NCBI GenBank assembly: GCA_027031565.1
Contig: JALVPX010000102.1
Span: 1-11,745 of the forward strand
Length of the DNA stretch: 11,745 nucleotides
Reading direction: 5' to 3'
Source of the DNA: Deltaproteobacteria bacterium
GTDB lineage: Bacteria > Desulfobacterota > Dissulfuribacteria > Dissulfuribacterales > JALVPX01
Shown here: positions 1 to 6,963 of the stretch, piece after piece
How the letters are laid out: each line of letters starts with the position of its first letter
Position numbering within the stretch: position 1 is the stretch's first letter
Program-made: the position numbers and the translations under genes
The notes under the pieces: generated by a model
The model's database searches: none
Seen by the model: only the letters and a program-made list of their open reading frames with translations
What the model was told of the DNA's origin: nothing

Positions 1-373
1 GGGTTATATCCCTAACCACTTCTGCAAACTGTTCACCCTCTGAGGCGGATACCCATGAGAAGTTGACTCTTCCCGGTTCAACACCCACAAACTCGAGGAG
101 GTTTTTGAGCAGGGCAAAACGCCTTCTCGCGTAAAGATTTCCGCTTATATAGTGGCAGTCGCCTGGATGGCATCCGGAAACCAGGACACCATCAGCACCC
201 GATCTGAGGGCATGGAGAATCATATTGGCGCTTACTCTGCCAGAACACGGGACCCGAATTATGCGGATTGAGGGCGGGTATTGAAAACGGCTCACACCGG
301 CGAGATCGGCGCCTGCATAGGAGCACCAGTTACACAAAAAGGCCACTATCTTAGGCTCAAAGCTCTTTCCCAT
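1..373 (-). CDS. mvhD: MvhD/FlpD-type hydrogenase iron-sulfur subunit (partial, C-terminus cut by window edge)
   Basis: This reading frame starts at ATG 373-371 and stays open to the window edge, giving 124 complete codons. Members of this family carry a [2Fe-2S] cluster and pass electrons between a hydrogenase or formate dehydrogenase and HdrA. Visible family features are CNWC at residues 14-17 followed by SYAGAD, a VPCSG motif with Cys43, and SGCHPGDCHY with Cys68 and Cys73. The family is usually about 130-150 residues, so only a short tail should be missing unless it is fused to something. The start lies 1 nt after the stop of the HdrA-like gene and is preceded by GGAG 5 nt upstream, inside that gene's end, so the two are probably translationally coupled. 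No hydrogenase gene is visible in the window, so the electron partner is unknown. All the cluster cysteines seen here are ordinary Cys codons. Confidence 0.9.
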   Translation of the reverse strand, partial: MGKSFEPKIVAFLCNWCSYAGADLAGVSRFQYPPSIRIIRVPCSGRVSANMILHALRSGADGVLVSGCHPGDCHYISGNLYARRRFALLKNLLEFVGVEPGRVNFSWVSASEGEQFAEVVRDIT

Positions 374-374
374 A

Positions 375-3300
375 TCACTCCATAAAAAGGGCTTCAACTT
401 CTTCCATGATTCCGAGGTTGTCAAGATTCTTGAGAATTATTGCATCGGACCGGCAGCCTGCCACGCAGGCACCGCATCCTTTGCACAAACTTATATCAAC
501 TACAGCGGTTCCAGCATCGTCTGATAGGGAAATTGCACCATAAGGACACACGCGGCTGCAAACGGAGCACCTGGTGCACTTTTTGGGATCGACTTGGGCA
601 GTTATGCTTTCTGCCGGAATCAGGTCCCTTGCCAGGATGGCAGCAGCCCGTTTTGCCGCTGCCTGGGCCTGGGCAATGGTCTCATCCATTGGTTTGGGAT
701 AGTGGCAGAGCCCTGCAAGGAATACACCTTCAGTGGCAAAATCAACGGGCCTGAGCTTCATGTGGGCTTCCAGCAAGAATCCGTCGCTGTTTACAGCACA
801 TTTGAAAAATTTTGACAATTCACCTGTGTCATCCCTGGGCACCACGGCAGTAGCCAAGACCAGTATATCCGGGTTTAAAAAGAGATCCCTGTCAGAGATG
901 GGATCATATATTTGAACGATTATTTCACCGCTTTCCTCTTTTACGAGCGGAAGCCTGTCAGGCTCGTAGCGTACAAATATTATGCCGGCAGACCTGGCCT
1001 TGTGGTACAACCATTCCCGTTTTCCATAGGTCCGAATATCCCTGTACAGCATGAAGATATCCATTTGGGGATTGAGTTCCTTGAATTTGAGCGCCTGGTC
1101 GATGGCGTGTGTGCAGCACACCCTGCTGCAGTATGGGCGTTCGGGCACCCTTGAGCCCACACAGTGGATAAAGACGGCCTGGTTTGTATTTTTTAAGGAA
1201 TCGGGCTCTTTCATGAGCTTCTGGCTCATTTCCAGCAGGGTGTGAACATTTGGGTTCCGGCCATAAAGATAGTTGTCTGGCTTATATGATTCAGCTCCAA
1301 TTGCAAGTATGGCTGCACCATGCTGCACCTCGGAATTGTCTGACAATGTCGTGGCAAAACGGCCAACAGAGCCCTTCACGTCTTTTACAGTGGTATTGCA
1401 GCATACGCGTATATTTTCATGGTTCTCAACCCTTGAGACGAGCTCATTGAGATAAGGTGCAACTACTTCCCCCTGCCAGATCCTGTACAATTTTTTGGCG
1501 TGCCCTCCCAGGGTCTCCTTTTTCTCTACCAGGGTAACCGGGAAACCCTGGTCTGCAAGGCTCAGGGCAGCAGTCATGCCGCCCACGCCGCCTCCTACCA
1601 CCAAGGCTGCTTTTGTTACGGGGACCGAGTTGTAAGGCAGCGGACTGTCTTCGCGCACCTTTGCTACTGCCATGCGCACTAGATCCATCGCCTTTTTTGT
1701 GGCGCCTTCTGGATTATTCATGTGCACCCAGGAATCCTGGTCGCGTATATTGGCCATTTCGAATAGATACTTGTTTATCCCTGCTTCCCTGAGTGTTTCC
1801 TGGAAGAGGGGTTCATGGGTTCGGGGGGTGCATGAGGCAACCACCACCCTGTTAAGCCTTTTGCTCTTTATGATCTCTGCCATCTGGTTTATGGTATCTT
1901 GCGAGCATGTAAAAAGGTTGTCCTGCGCAAATATTACCCCTGGCAGGCCCTTGGCATACTCGGTTACCGCCTTTACATCGATGACGCTTGCTATATTGAT
2001 CCCGCAGTGACACACGAAAACACCAATGCGGGGAGGCTCGCCGGAGATGTCACGCTCCTCTGGAAAGGCCTTTTTCTTTGTGTCTTGCCACCTTGCTTCA
2101 AACAGGAGTTTTTCGCACTCAAGGGCTGCAGCACCTGCTTCAACCACGGATTGCGGGATATCTTTTGGCTCGGAAGCAGCCCCGCAAACGAATATGCCGT
2201 CCCTGGAGGTGGCAGAGGGCTGAAAATTCCTGGTTGCTATAAAGTTGTCATGGTCCAGCTCTATGCCCAATCTTGATACCAGCTCCAGGCCAGCCTTGTC
2301 TAGTTCAAGCCCCACGGAAAGGACTACCATGTCGAACTCTTTGTTCAGCAGATTGCCGCGTTCGTCACTGTATCGAAGAATCAGGTTTTCATTTTTCCCT
2401 GGAAATATGGTGTGGACCCTGGACCTGTGAAATTTGATTCCCTCATTCCTGGCGCGGTTGTAGTACGCCTCGAATTCCTTGCCGTGGGTACGCATGTCCA
2501 TGAAGAAGATGGACGCCTCCAGTGGGCCATGGGCATGCTCCTTGGCGATTACAGCCTGTTTTATTGCATACATGCAACATACTGACGAACAGTATCCGCG
2601 GCACGCCCTGTTGATGTCCCTTGAACCAATGCACTGGAGCCAGGCTATCCTGCGGGGTTCCTTTTGGTCAGAGGGGCGCTCTATGTCACCCATGCAGGGG
2701 CCTGACGGGCTCAGCAGCCTTTCAAACTCCATGGATGTTACAACGTTTGGGAATTGGCCGTAACCGGTAAAATCAAGCGACTTTGGATCAAAGGCAGAAA
2801 AACCTGGTGAAAGGATGACCGAGCCGACTTCCAAATGGTGCTCCATATCCCGGTCTTCAAAATTTATGGCCCCGGCCGGGCAAACTTCTGCACAAAAGCC
2901 ACATCTTCCGGGCTTCTTCAGGTAGATACACCGTTTTTCATCGATGGCATATTTCAGCGGCACGGCCTGTGGATAAGTCAAATATATGGCCTTTCTCTTA
3001 TTGAGTCCTAAATTGAACTCGTCCGGCACTTTTTTCGGGCATTTTTCAGCGCACAATCCGCAGGCAATGCATTTTGACATATCCACATATCTTGGATGCT
3101 GAATCACTGTAGCCTTGAAGTTTCCAGGCTCCCCTTCAAGCTCTGTAAGTTCAGACAAGGTGAGCAGATTGATATTCAGGTGCCGCCCGCATTCAACCAG
3201 TTTGGGCGACAATATGCAGGCAGAGCAGTCATTAGTGGGGAAGGTCTTGTCGAGCTGGGACATCCTTCCGCCAATTGCAGCCTGCCGTTCCACCAAATGG

Positions 3301-3404
3301 ACATAGAAACCGCTGTCTGCAAGGTCCAGCGCGGCTTGCACACCGGAAATGCCTCCTCCAACAACAAGTACCGTGCCTTTTTTAAGACGCATATCGCTGC
3401 TCAC
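375..3404 (-). CDS. hdrA: Double-length HdrA-like FAD/iron-sulfur protein (heterodisulfide reductase subunit A family)
   Basis: The 1009-codon protein carries two HdrA-type flavin modules in tandem. Half one has a dinucleotide-binding GGGISG at residues 16-21, an HdrA signature with Cys60, Cys63 and Cys72, and two inserted ferredoxin-type clusters starting at Cys112 and Cys159. Around residues 460-590 comes the HdrA-type domain with VCHCG and ASCTPRTHEPLF. Half two has a second GGGVGG near residue 606, a CSRVCC segment, and two C-terminal 4Fe-4S motifs (CTRCSVCSRVCP near 943, CKGCGACVAGC near 973). Methanogen HdrA is about 650 residues, so this is a fusion-type long HdrA, a form known in Desulfobacterota. 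By family knowledge it would bind FAD and link the MvhD and HdrD-like subunits, possibly with electron bifurcation. The GTG start at 3404 overlaps the preceding stop by 4 nt (GTGA). ATG at 3392, with AGGTGA 8 nt upstream, is an equally plausible start. Confidence 0.93.
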   Translation of the reverse strand: MSSDMRLKKGTVLVVGGGISGVQAALDLADSGFYVHLVERQAAIGGRMSQLDKTFPTNDCSACILSPKLVECGRHLNINLLTLSELTELEGEPGNFKATVIQHPRYVDMSKCIACGLCAEKCPKKVPDEFNLGLNKRKAIYLTYPQAVPLKYAIDEKRCIYLKKPGRCGFCAEVCPAGAINFEDRDMEHHLEVGSVILSPGFSAFDPKSLDFTGYGQFPNVVTSMEFERLLSPSGPCMGDIERPSDQKEPRRIAWLQCIGSRDINRACRGYCSSVCCMYAIKQAVIAKEHAHGPLEASIFFMDMRTHGKEFEAYYNRARNEGIKFHRSRVHTIFPGKNENLILRYSDERGNLLNKEFDMVVLSVGLELDKAGLELVSRLGIELDHDNFIATRNFQPSATSRDGIFVCGAASEPKDIPQSVVEAGAAALECEKLLFEARWQDTKKKAFPEERDISGEPPRIGVFVCHCGINIASVIDVKAVTEYAKGLPGVIFAQDNLFTCSQDTINQMAEIIKSKRLNRVVVASCTPRTHEPLFQETLREAGINKYLFEMANIRDQDSWVHMNNPEGATKKAMDLVRMAVAKVREDSPLPYNSVPVTKAALVVGGGVGGMTAALSLADQGFPVTLVEKKETLGGHAKKLYRIWQGEVVAPYLNELVSRVENHENIRVCCNTTVKDVKGSVGRFATTLSDNSEVQHGAAILAIGAESYKPDNYLYGRNPNVHTLLEMSQKLMKEPDSLKNTNQAVFIHCVGSRVPERPYCSRVCCTHAIDQALKFKELNPQMDIFMLYRDIRTYGKREWLYHKARSAGIIFVRYEPDRLPLVKEESGEIIVQIYDPISDRDLFLNPDILVLATAVVPRDDTGELSKFFKCAVNSDGFLLEAHMKLRPVDFATEGVFLAGLCHYPKPMDETIAQAQAAAKRAAAILARDLIPAESITAQVDPKKCTRCSVCSRVCPYGAISLSDDAGTAVVDISLCKGCGACVAGCRSDAIILKNLDNLGIMEEVEALFME

Positions 3405-4630
3405 CTAACCAGGGCCTTTACCAGCCAGTTCCAAAGATGAGTGGTCTTCCACCTGCCGCCATAGTGATCGCAAAGTTGCATTATCTGGGTATGGCAGTTG
3501 TGGCATGGGGTAATCACCACATCCGGTTTAACTCTGTCGAATTGGTCAAATTTTTCCTTGCCATATTTCATGCGGTTTTCCGTGAAGCCCGCTTGTATGG
3601 CTCCACCGCCCCCGCCACAACAGAAATTGTTAGATCTGTTTGGCCATGTTTCAACAAAATTTTCTTCGCCAACCACCTGTTTCACCACGTATCTAAGGTC
3701 TTCGGCCACTTCATCCCCCAAGCCTTGGCGTACCAGTTTGCACGGGTCCTGCACGGCGAATCTGAGGCCTTCCCGGTTCCACTCTGGGGTGACCTGCAGC
3801 CTGCCATTCCTTATCCATTTGGCGTAAAGGGTGATGATACTGACGAATTCAAATTTGTGGGGAATGTTGAAGCGTCGCAACCCTTCCAGGGTTGCAAAGA
3901 ACATATGGCCTCACTCGGTGTTTATGTAGTATCGGCATCCCAGACTGTCTACGGTCTCAGCCTGTTTTCTTACCGTATACTCCCAATCTTGCGGGTCACC
4001 GGTGAAAAGGCAGTAATTGGCTCCGTCCCACCATTTTGACGAATAGGTCCAGTCTATGCCTGCAGCGTGGAGTATCTTCCACAGCGGCACCATTTCCTCT
4101 GGCTCAACCGTGGGTTCTTTTGCGTTCTGGTTAAGGTAATATTTTGCACCTTTTTTATCTATCGGAGCCTTCAAATCTGCCCAGTCAGGTTCATTTTGAT
4201 GCACCTCTTCCAGCACGTCTCCCACTACCCATACAAAGTCTTCGTTTGGAATGCCGGTGCTGTTTGATTTTTTCTGAAGGTCACAGGAACGCTGGAGGTT
4301 CGGCGGGCGCTTGTCCTTGGGCCTCATGCCCCTCAGCTCATAGACAATCCGCCCGATATCGATCCCCATTGGGCATGCGTACTTGCATCTTGCACACATG
4401 GTGCATGAATAGATCCAGTCAGTCCCTAGGATTTCTTCGTCCTGGCCCAGGACAATGAGCCTGAGAAATTTTCGGGGATCAAGGCCTTCCAGGCCGCTGG
4501 CAGGACAGCCGCTGACACACAATCCGCATGTAAGGCAGTAATTTATGTTGGATTGAGGCACGGCCTCGTTTATATGTTCTTTGATCTTTGCCTTTATTTT
4601 TTTGAGCTTAACATTCGCCTTCTTAGGCAT
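3401..4630 (-). CDS. DsrK/HdrD-like iron-sulfur oxidoreductase, probable selenoprotein with in-frame UGA (Sec240)
   Basis: I read one 409-residue protein through an in-frame TGA at 3913-3911; conventional calling would split it into an HdrC-like ORF (4630-3911) and an HdrB-like ORF (3904-3401). The N-terminal part has two 4Fe-4S motifs, C32xxC35xxC38xxxC42 and C76xxC79xxC82xxxC86. A degenerate first CCG-like domain follows, with WWDGANYCLFTGD around 200-212, ending in INTE-U-GHMFFATLEG. DsrK-type relatives have ECGH at this place, so Sec240 replaces a conserved Cys. The second CCG domain is complete: Cys297 in DPCK, Cys337-Cys338 in CCGGGGG, and C376HNC379. Such subunits act as the thiol/disulfide- or menaquinol-linked half of Hdr-type complexes. 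The start is fixed by an in-frame TAG directly before ATG 4630 and by GGAGG 10 nt upstream. The downstream ATG 3904 has no Shine-Dalgarno sequence and would begin inside a domain. The alternatives, a split gene or a sequencing error (TGC/TGT to TGA), are less likely given the hairpin after the UGA. Confidence 0.82.
3875..3897 (-). promoter_or_regulatory. Bacterial SECIS-like hairpin downstream of the UGA
   Basis: On the minus-strand mRNA, GCAACCC (3895-3889) pairs perfectly with GGGTTGC (3883-3877) around the 5-nt loop TGGAA (3888-3884). One U-G and one U-A pair extend the stem to 9 bp. The stem begins 13 nt after the UGA and the loop begins 22 nt after it. The loop has G in its second and third positions. 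Known bacterial SECIS elements lie directly 3' of the UGA, inside the coding region, with a small G-containing apical loop roughly 16-37 nt away, so position and form fit. SelB binding is inferred. Confidence 0.75.
3911..3913 (-). other. In-frame UGA, probable selenocysteine codon
   Basis: The TGA lies in the same frame as both flanking open segments, with only Gly and His codons between it and the next Met. The residues around it, Asn-Thr-Glu-[UGA]-Gly-His-Met, match the conserved Glu-Cys-Gly-His of DsrK-type proteins, in which Cys occupies the UGA position. Sec replacing a redox or cluster Cys is the usual pattern in selenoproteins. Confidence 0.78.
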
Positions 4631-4640
4631 CTATCTTAGG

Positions 4641-4645
4641 CCTCC
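4641..4645 (-). promoter_or_regulatory. Shine-Dalgarno site of the Hdr operon's first gene
   Basis: On the minus strand GGAGG lies 10 nt upstream of ATG 4630. An in-frame TAG immediately before that ATG rules out any upstream extension, so this site fixes the start of the selenoprotein gene. Confidence 0.6.
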
Positions 4646-4653
4646 GGCCATGT

Positions 4654-4682
4654 CTTGTAACGGGTTGCTTTCAGATTGTCAA
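4654..4682 (-). promoter_or_regulatory. Sigma-70-type promoter for the Hdr operon
   Basis: On the minus strand a consensus -35 TTGACA (4682-4677) is followed by a 17-nt spacer and a -10 TACAAG (4659-4654), which matches 4 of 6 consensus bases. Transcription would begin near 4647, giving a leader of about 17 nt that just includes the GGAGG. It is the only good promoter match upstream of the operon in the window. Confidence 0.5.
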
Positions 4683-4720
4683 ACGTGCATATCATTAAAA
4701 GTTACACGCATTTTGACAAT
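4675..4720. repeat. Inverted repeat ATTGTCAAA / TTTGACAAT containing both -35 boxes
   Basis: A perfect 9-bp inverted repeat has arms at 4675-4683 and 4712-4720, separated by 28 bp, with inner CGTG (4684-4687) and CACG (4705-4708) also complementary. Each arm contains the -35 hexamer of one of the two divergent promoters. The symmetry may simply reflect two consensus -35 boxes back to back, or the centre may be a shared operator. Confidence 0.5.
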
Positions 4721-4741
4721 TTATCACTAAAATAATTTAAG
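4713..4741 (+). promoter_or_regulatory. Sigma-70-type promoter for rnr-ligA-acyP
   Basis: A consensus -35 TTGACA (4713-4718) is followed by a 17-nt spacer and TTTAAG (4736-4741), a 4 of 6 match to the -10 consensus, inside a very AT-rich stretch. Transcription would begin near 4748. That start point leaves almost no leader for the TTG at 4760 and would favour ATG 4796 as the start of rnr. Confidence 0.42.
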
Positions 4742-4759
4742 AAAACAAGGGCCTTATGC

Positions 4760-6961
4760 TTGACCCCGATTTTCCGCAAACGTATAGTCGAAGATATGAA
4801 AAGAAAAAAAAGTTACAAGAGAAATAAAAAGGGGAGAAGGGTCCAGAAGGGGGTTAATGACGATCCCTTTGGAATTATTGAGACAATGACCCAGGCAGGG
4901 CGGCCCCTGTTCCTGAGGGAAATTCTTCATCTTGCACACATTTCACCGCATGATCGCAACCGGGCTAAAAAACTCATAAAACATTATGTGAATCAAGGGA
5001 AATTGGTTCTGATCAAGGGGAACCGTTACGGACTTGCCAAGATGATGCGTCTCGTCACCGGCACTTTGTCGGTTCATCCTGACGGCTTTGGCTTTGTAAA
5101 ACCTCTTCCAGACCAGCCTGAGAAAGAAGACATATTTATTCCTCCCAGAAGGCTGAAAACAGCGCTTCACGGAGACAAGGTCGTGGTGCGTATAGAGGGT
5201 GCAAGGGGCAGGAGACTGGAAGGCTCCATCCTGCGCGTGTTGGAAAGAGGTGTGAAAAAGGTGGTGGGAACCTTTCACAGGCGCAAGGCCGTTTCGGTGG
5301 TGGTCCCAGAGGATGAAAGGCTCGCCTTTGAGATAATTATTCCGAGGGGCCAGCAGAAACGTGCAAAAAACGGCCAGGTGGTAGTGACTGAAATCGATTT
5401 TTTCCCAGAGGGTTCAAGAAATCCGGAAGGGAAGATCACAGAGGTGCTTGGAGATCCTGAGGATATATCCGTCCAGACCAAAATCGTCATAAACAAATAT
5501 GAGTTGAGGCACAAATTCCCTTCAGCCGTGAGGAAACATGCGGCCAAAATACCCAGCAGGGTTGTACAGGCGGATTTCAGAGGAAGAAAAGATATCCGCA
5601 ATCTGCCTCTGGTCACCATTGATGGAGAGGATGCCAAGGATTTTGATGATGCAGTCTTCGTAAAAAAGACCAGGTCGGGCTACGTGTTGACTGTGGCAAT
5701 CGCAGATGTCGGCCATTACGTGGAAAAGGCCTCGCCTATAGACAAAGAAGCCAAAGAAAGGGGAACCAGCGTCTATTTTCCAGGGTCGGTAGTTCCAATG
5801 CTTCCTGAAAAGCTTTCCAATAATTTGTGCAGCCTTGTGCCTCAGAAGGACAGGTTGGCCGTCGTTGCCCGGATTTGTTTTGATTTGCAGGCCAATGTCA
5901 CCAGGCGGACATTTTTCAAGGCAGTTATCAAGAGCCACAAGCGTTTTACATATACCCAGGTTAGACGCATCCTGGTTGATAAGGACAAAAGACTCATTGC
6001 TGAAAACAATGAAATGGTCGGGCACCTTGAATGCATGGCAGAGCTTGCCCTGCTTCTTCATGAAAAGCGGCGCCTTAGAGGCAGCATAGACTTTGATTTG
6101 CCCGAGCCCTATTTTGTATTGGGTATGAGGGGGGAACTTGAAGAGATAGTCAGGCGTGAACGCAATCTGGCACACCAGATAATCGAAGAATTCATGATCG
6201 CAGCCAATGAAGCAGTGGCCCACAATCTCAACCATAGGGGTATACCGACATTATACAGGGTTCATGAGGAACCTGATCGTGAAAGGTTGGAAGACTTTGT
6301 GAAATTTGCCAGGGGGGTGGGGCTGGACATCGAGATACCAGAAGAACTTACCCCCCGCTGGTGCCAAGAGGTTCTTGAACGGGTTTCAGATACGCCTTAT
6401 GAGTATGTAATAAATCATCTCTTATTACGAAGCATGAAACAGGCAGTTTACAGCCCTGAAAACATAGGTCACTTTGGCTTGGCTTCGCCCACTTATCTCC
6501 ATTTCACGTCACCAATCAGGCGTTATCCTGATCTTGTAGTGCACCGGATTCTCAAAGGCAATCTGCGCAAGAAGCGCAAAAGGCCTGTCTATGATATGGA
6601 AGAGCTTCAACAGCTTGGTTCCGAATCCTCTGCAAGGGAAAGAAACGCCATGGAAGCAGAGAGGGAGGTTCTGGACAGGCTCAAGGTGCGTTTTATGGCT
6701 GACAAGGTGGGGCAGGTGTTCGAGGGAGTTATTTCTGCTGTTACCTCCTTTGGATTTTTCGTGGAACTCAAGGATATGTTCGTGGAAGGGGCTGTGAGGC
6801 TGGTGGACCTTGTAGATGATTACTATGAAGCTGACTTGACCTCGCAGCGCCTTGTCGGTCGAAGGAGTGGCAGGGTATACCAGCTTGGTCAACAGGTAAA
6901 GGTGATGGTGAGAGACGTCAATATAGCAAGAAGGCACATTAATTTTGAAATTGTGGAGTAA
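4760..6961 (+). CDS. rnr: Ribonuclease R (RNB-family 3'-5' exoribonuclease)
   Basis: RNase R degrades structured RNA processively from the 3' end in the cytoplasm. The 733-codon protein has the family order: a basic N-terminus and winged-helix region (about 30-95), two cold-shock-like domains (about 95-260), the RNB catalytic domain, and a C-terminal S1 domain (about 648-730). The active-site signature DGEDAKDFDDA carries Asp288, Asp294, Asp296 and Asp297, with the spacing of the four metal-binding Asp in RNase II/R. TSPIRRYPDL follows near 583-592. It lacks the long Lys-rich tail of enterobacterial RNase R. The start is uncertain: TTG 4760 has AAGGG 8 nt upstream, whereas ATG 4796 (giving 721 residues, MKRKKSYK) has little Shine-Dalgarno but fits the predicted promoter better. 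ligA follows 2 nt downstream. Confidence 0.95.
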   Translation: MTPIFRKRIVEDMKRKKSYKRNKKGRRVQKGVNDDPFGIIETMTQAGRPLFLREILHLAHISPHDRNRAKKLIKHYVNQGKLVLIKGNRYGLAKMMRLVTGTLSVHPDGFGFVKPLPDQPEKEDIFIPPRRLKTALHGDKVVVRIEGARGRRLEGSILRVLERGVKKVVGTFHRRKAVSVVVPEDERLAFEIIIPRGQQKRAKNGQVVVTEIDFFPEGSRNPEGKITEVLGDPEDISVQTKIVINKYELRHKFPSAVRKHAAKIPSRVVQADFRGRKDIRNLPLVTIDGEDAKDFDDAVFVKKTRSGYVLTVAIADVGHYVEKASPIDKEAKERGTSVYFPGSVVPMLPEKLSNNLCSLVPQKDRLAVVARICFDLQANVTRRTFFKAVIKSHKRFTYTQVRRILVDKDKRLIAENNEMVGHLECMAELALLLHEKRRLRGSIDFDLPEPYFVLGMRGELEEIVRRERNLAHQIIEEFMIAANEAVAHNLNHRGIPTLYRVHEEPDRERLEDFVKFARGVGLDIEIPEELTPRWCQEVLERVSDTPYEYVINHLLLRSMKQAVYSPENIGHFGLASPTYLHFTSPIRRYPDLVVHRILKGNLRKKRKRPVYDMEELQQLGSESSARERNAMEAEREVLDRLKVRFMADKVGQVFEGVISAVTSFGFFVELKDMFVEGAVRLVDLVDDYYEADLTSQRLVGRRSGRVYQLGQQVKVMVRDVNIARRHINFEIVE

Positions 6962-6963
6962 AG

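Noticed and set aside
3401..3904. A separate HdrB-like gene starting at ATG 3904
   Set aside because: It has no Shine-Dalgarno, would start in the middle of a domain, carries only one of two CCG domains, and is in frame with the upstream ORF through a UGA that aligns with a conserved Cys. The read-through selenoprotein explains everything better, though a split gene is not formally excluded.
3437..4039. 200-codon plus-strand ORF opposite the Fe-S subunit
   Set aside because: It lies wholly antisense to the DsrK/HdrD-like gene, has no recognisable domain, and reflects the codon pattern of the opposite strand.
3401..4630. Pseudogene by nonsense mutation
   Set aside because: All cluster motifs on both sides of the UGA are intact, the downstream genes are intact and overlapping, and a SECIS-like hairpin is present.
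5522..6235. 237-codon minus-strand ORF inside rnr
   Set aside because: It is antisense to the conserved catalytic domain of RNase R and has no family features, so it is a shadow frame.
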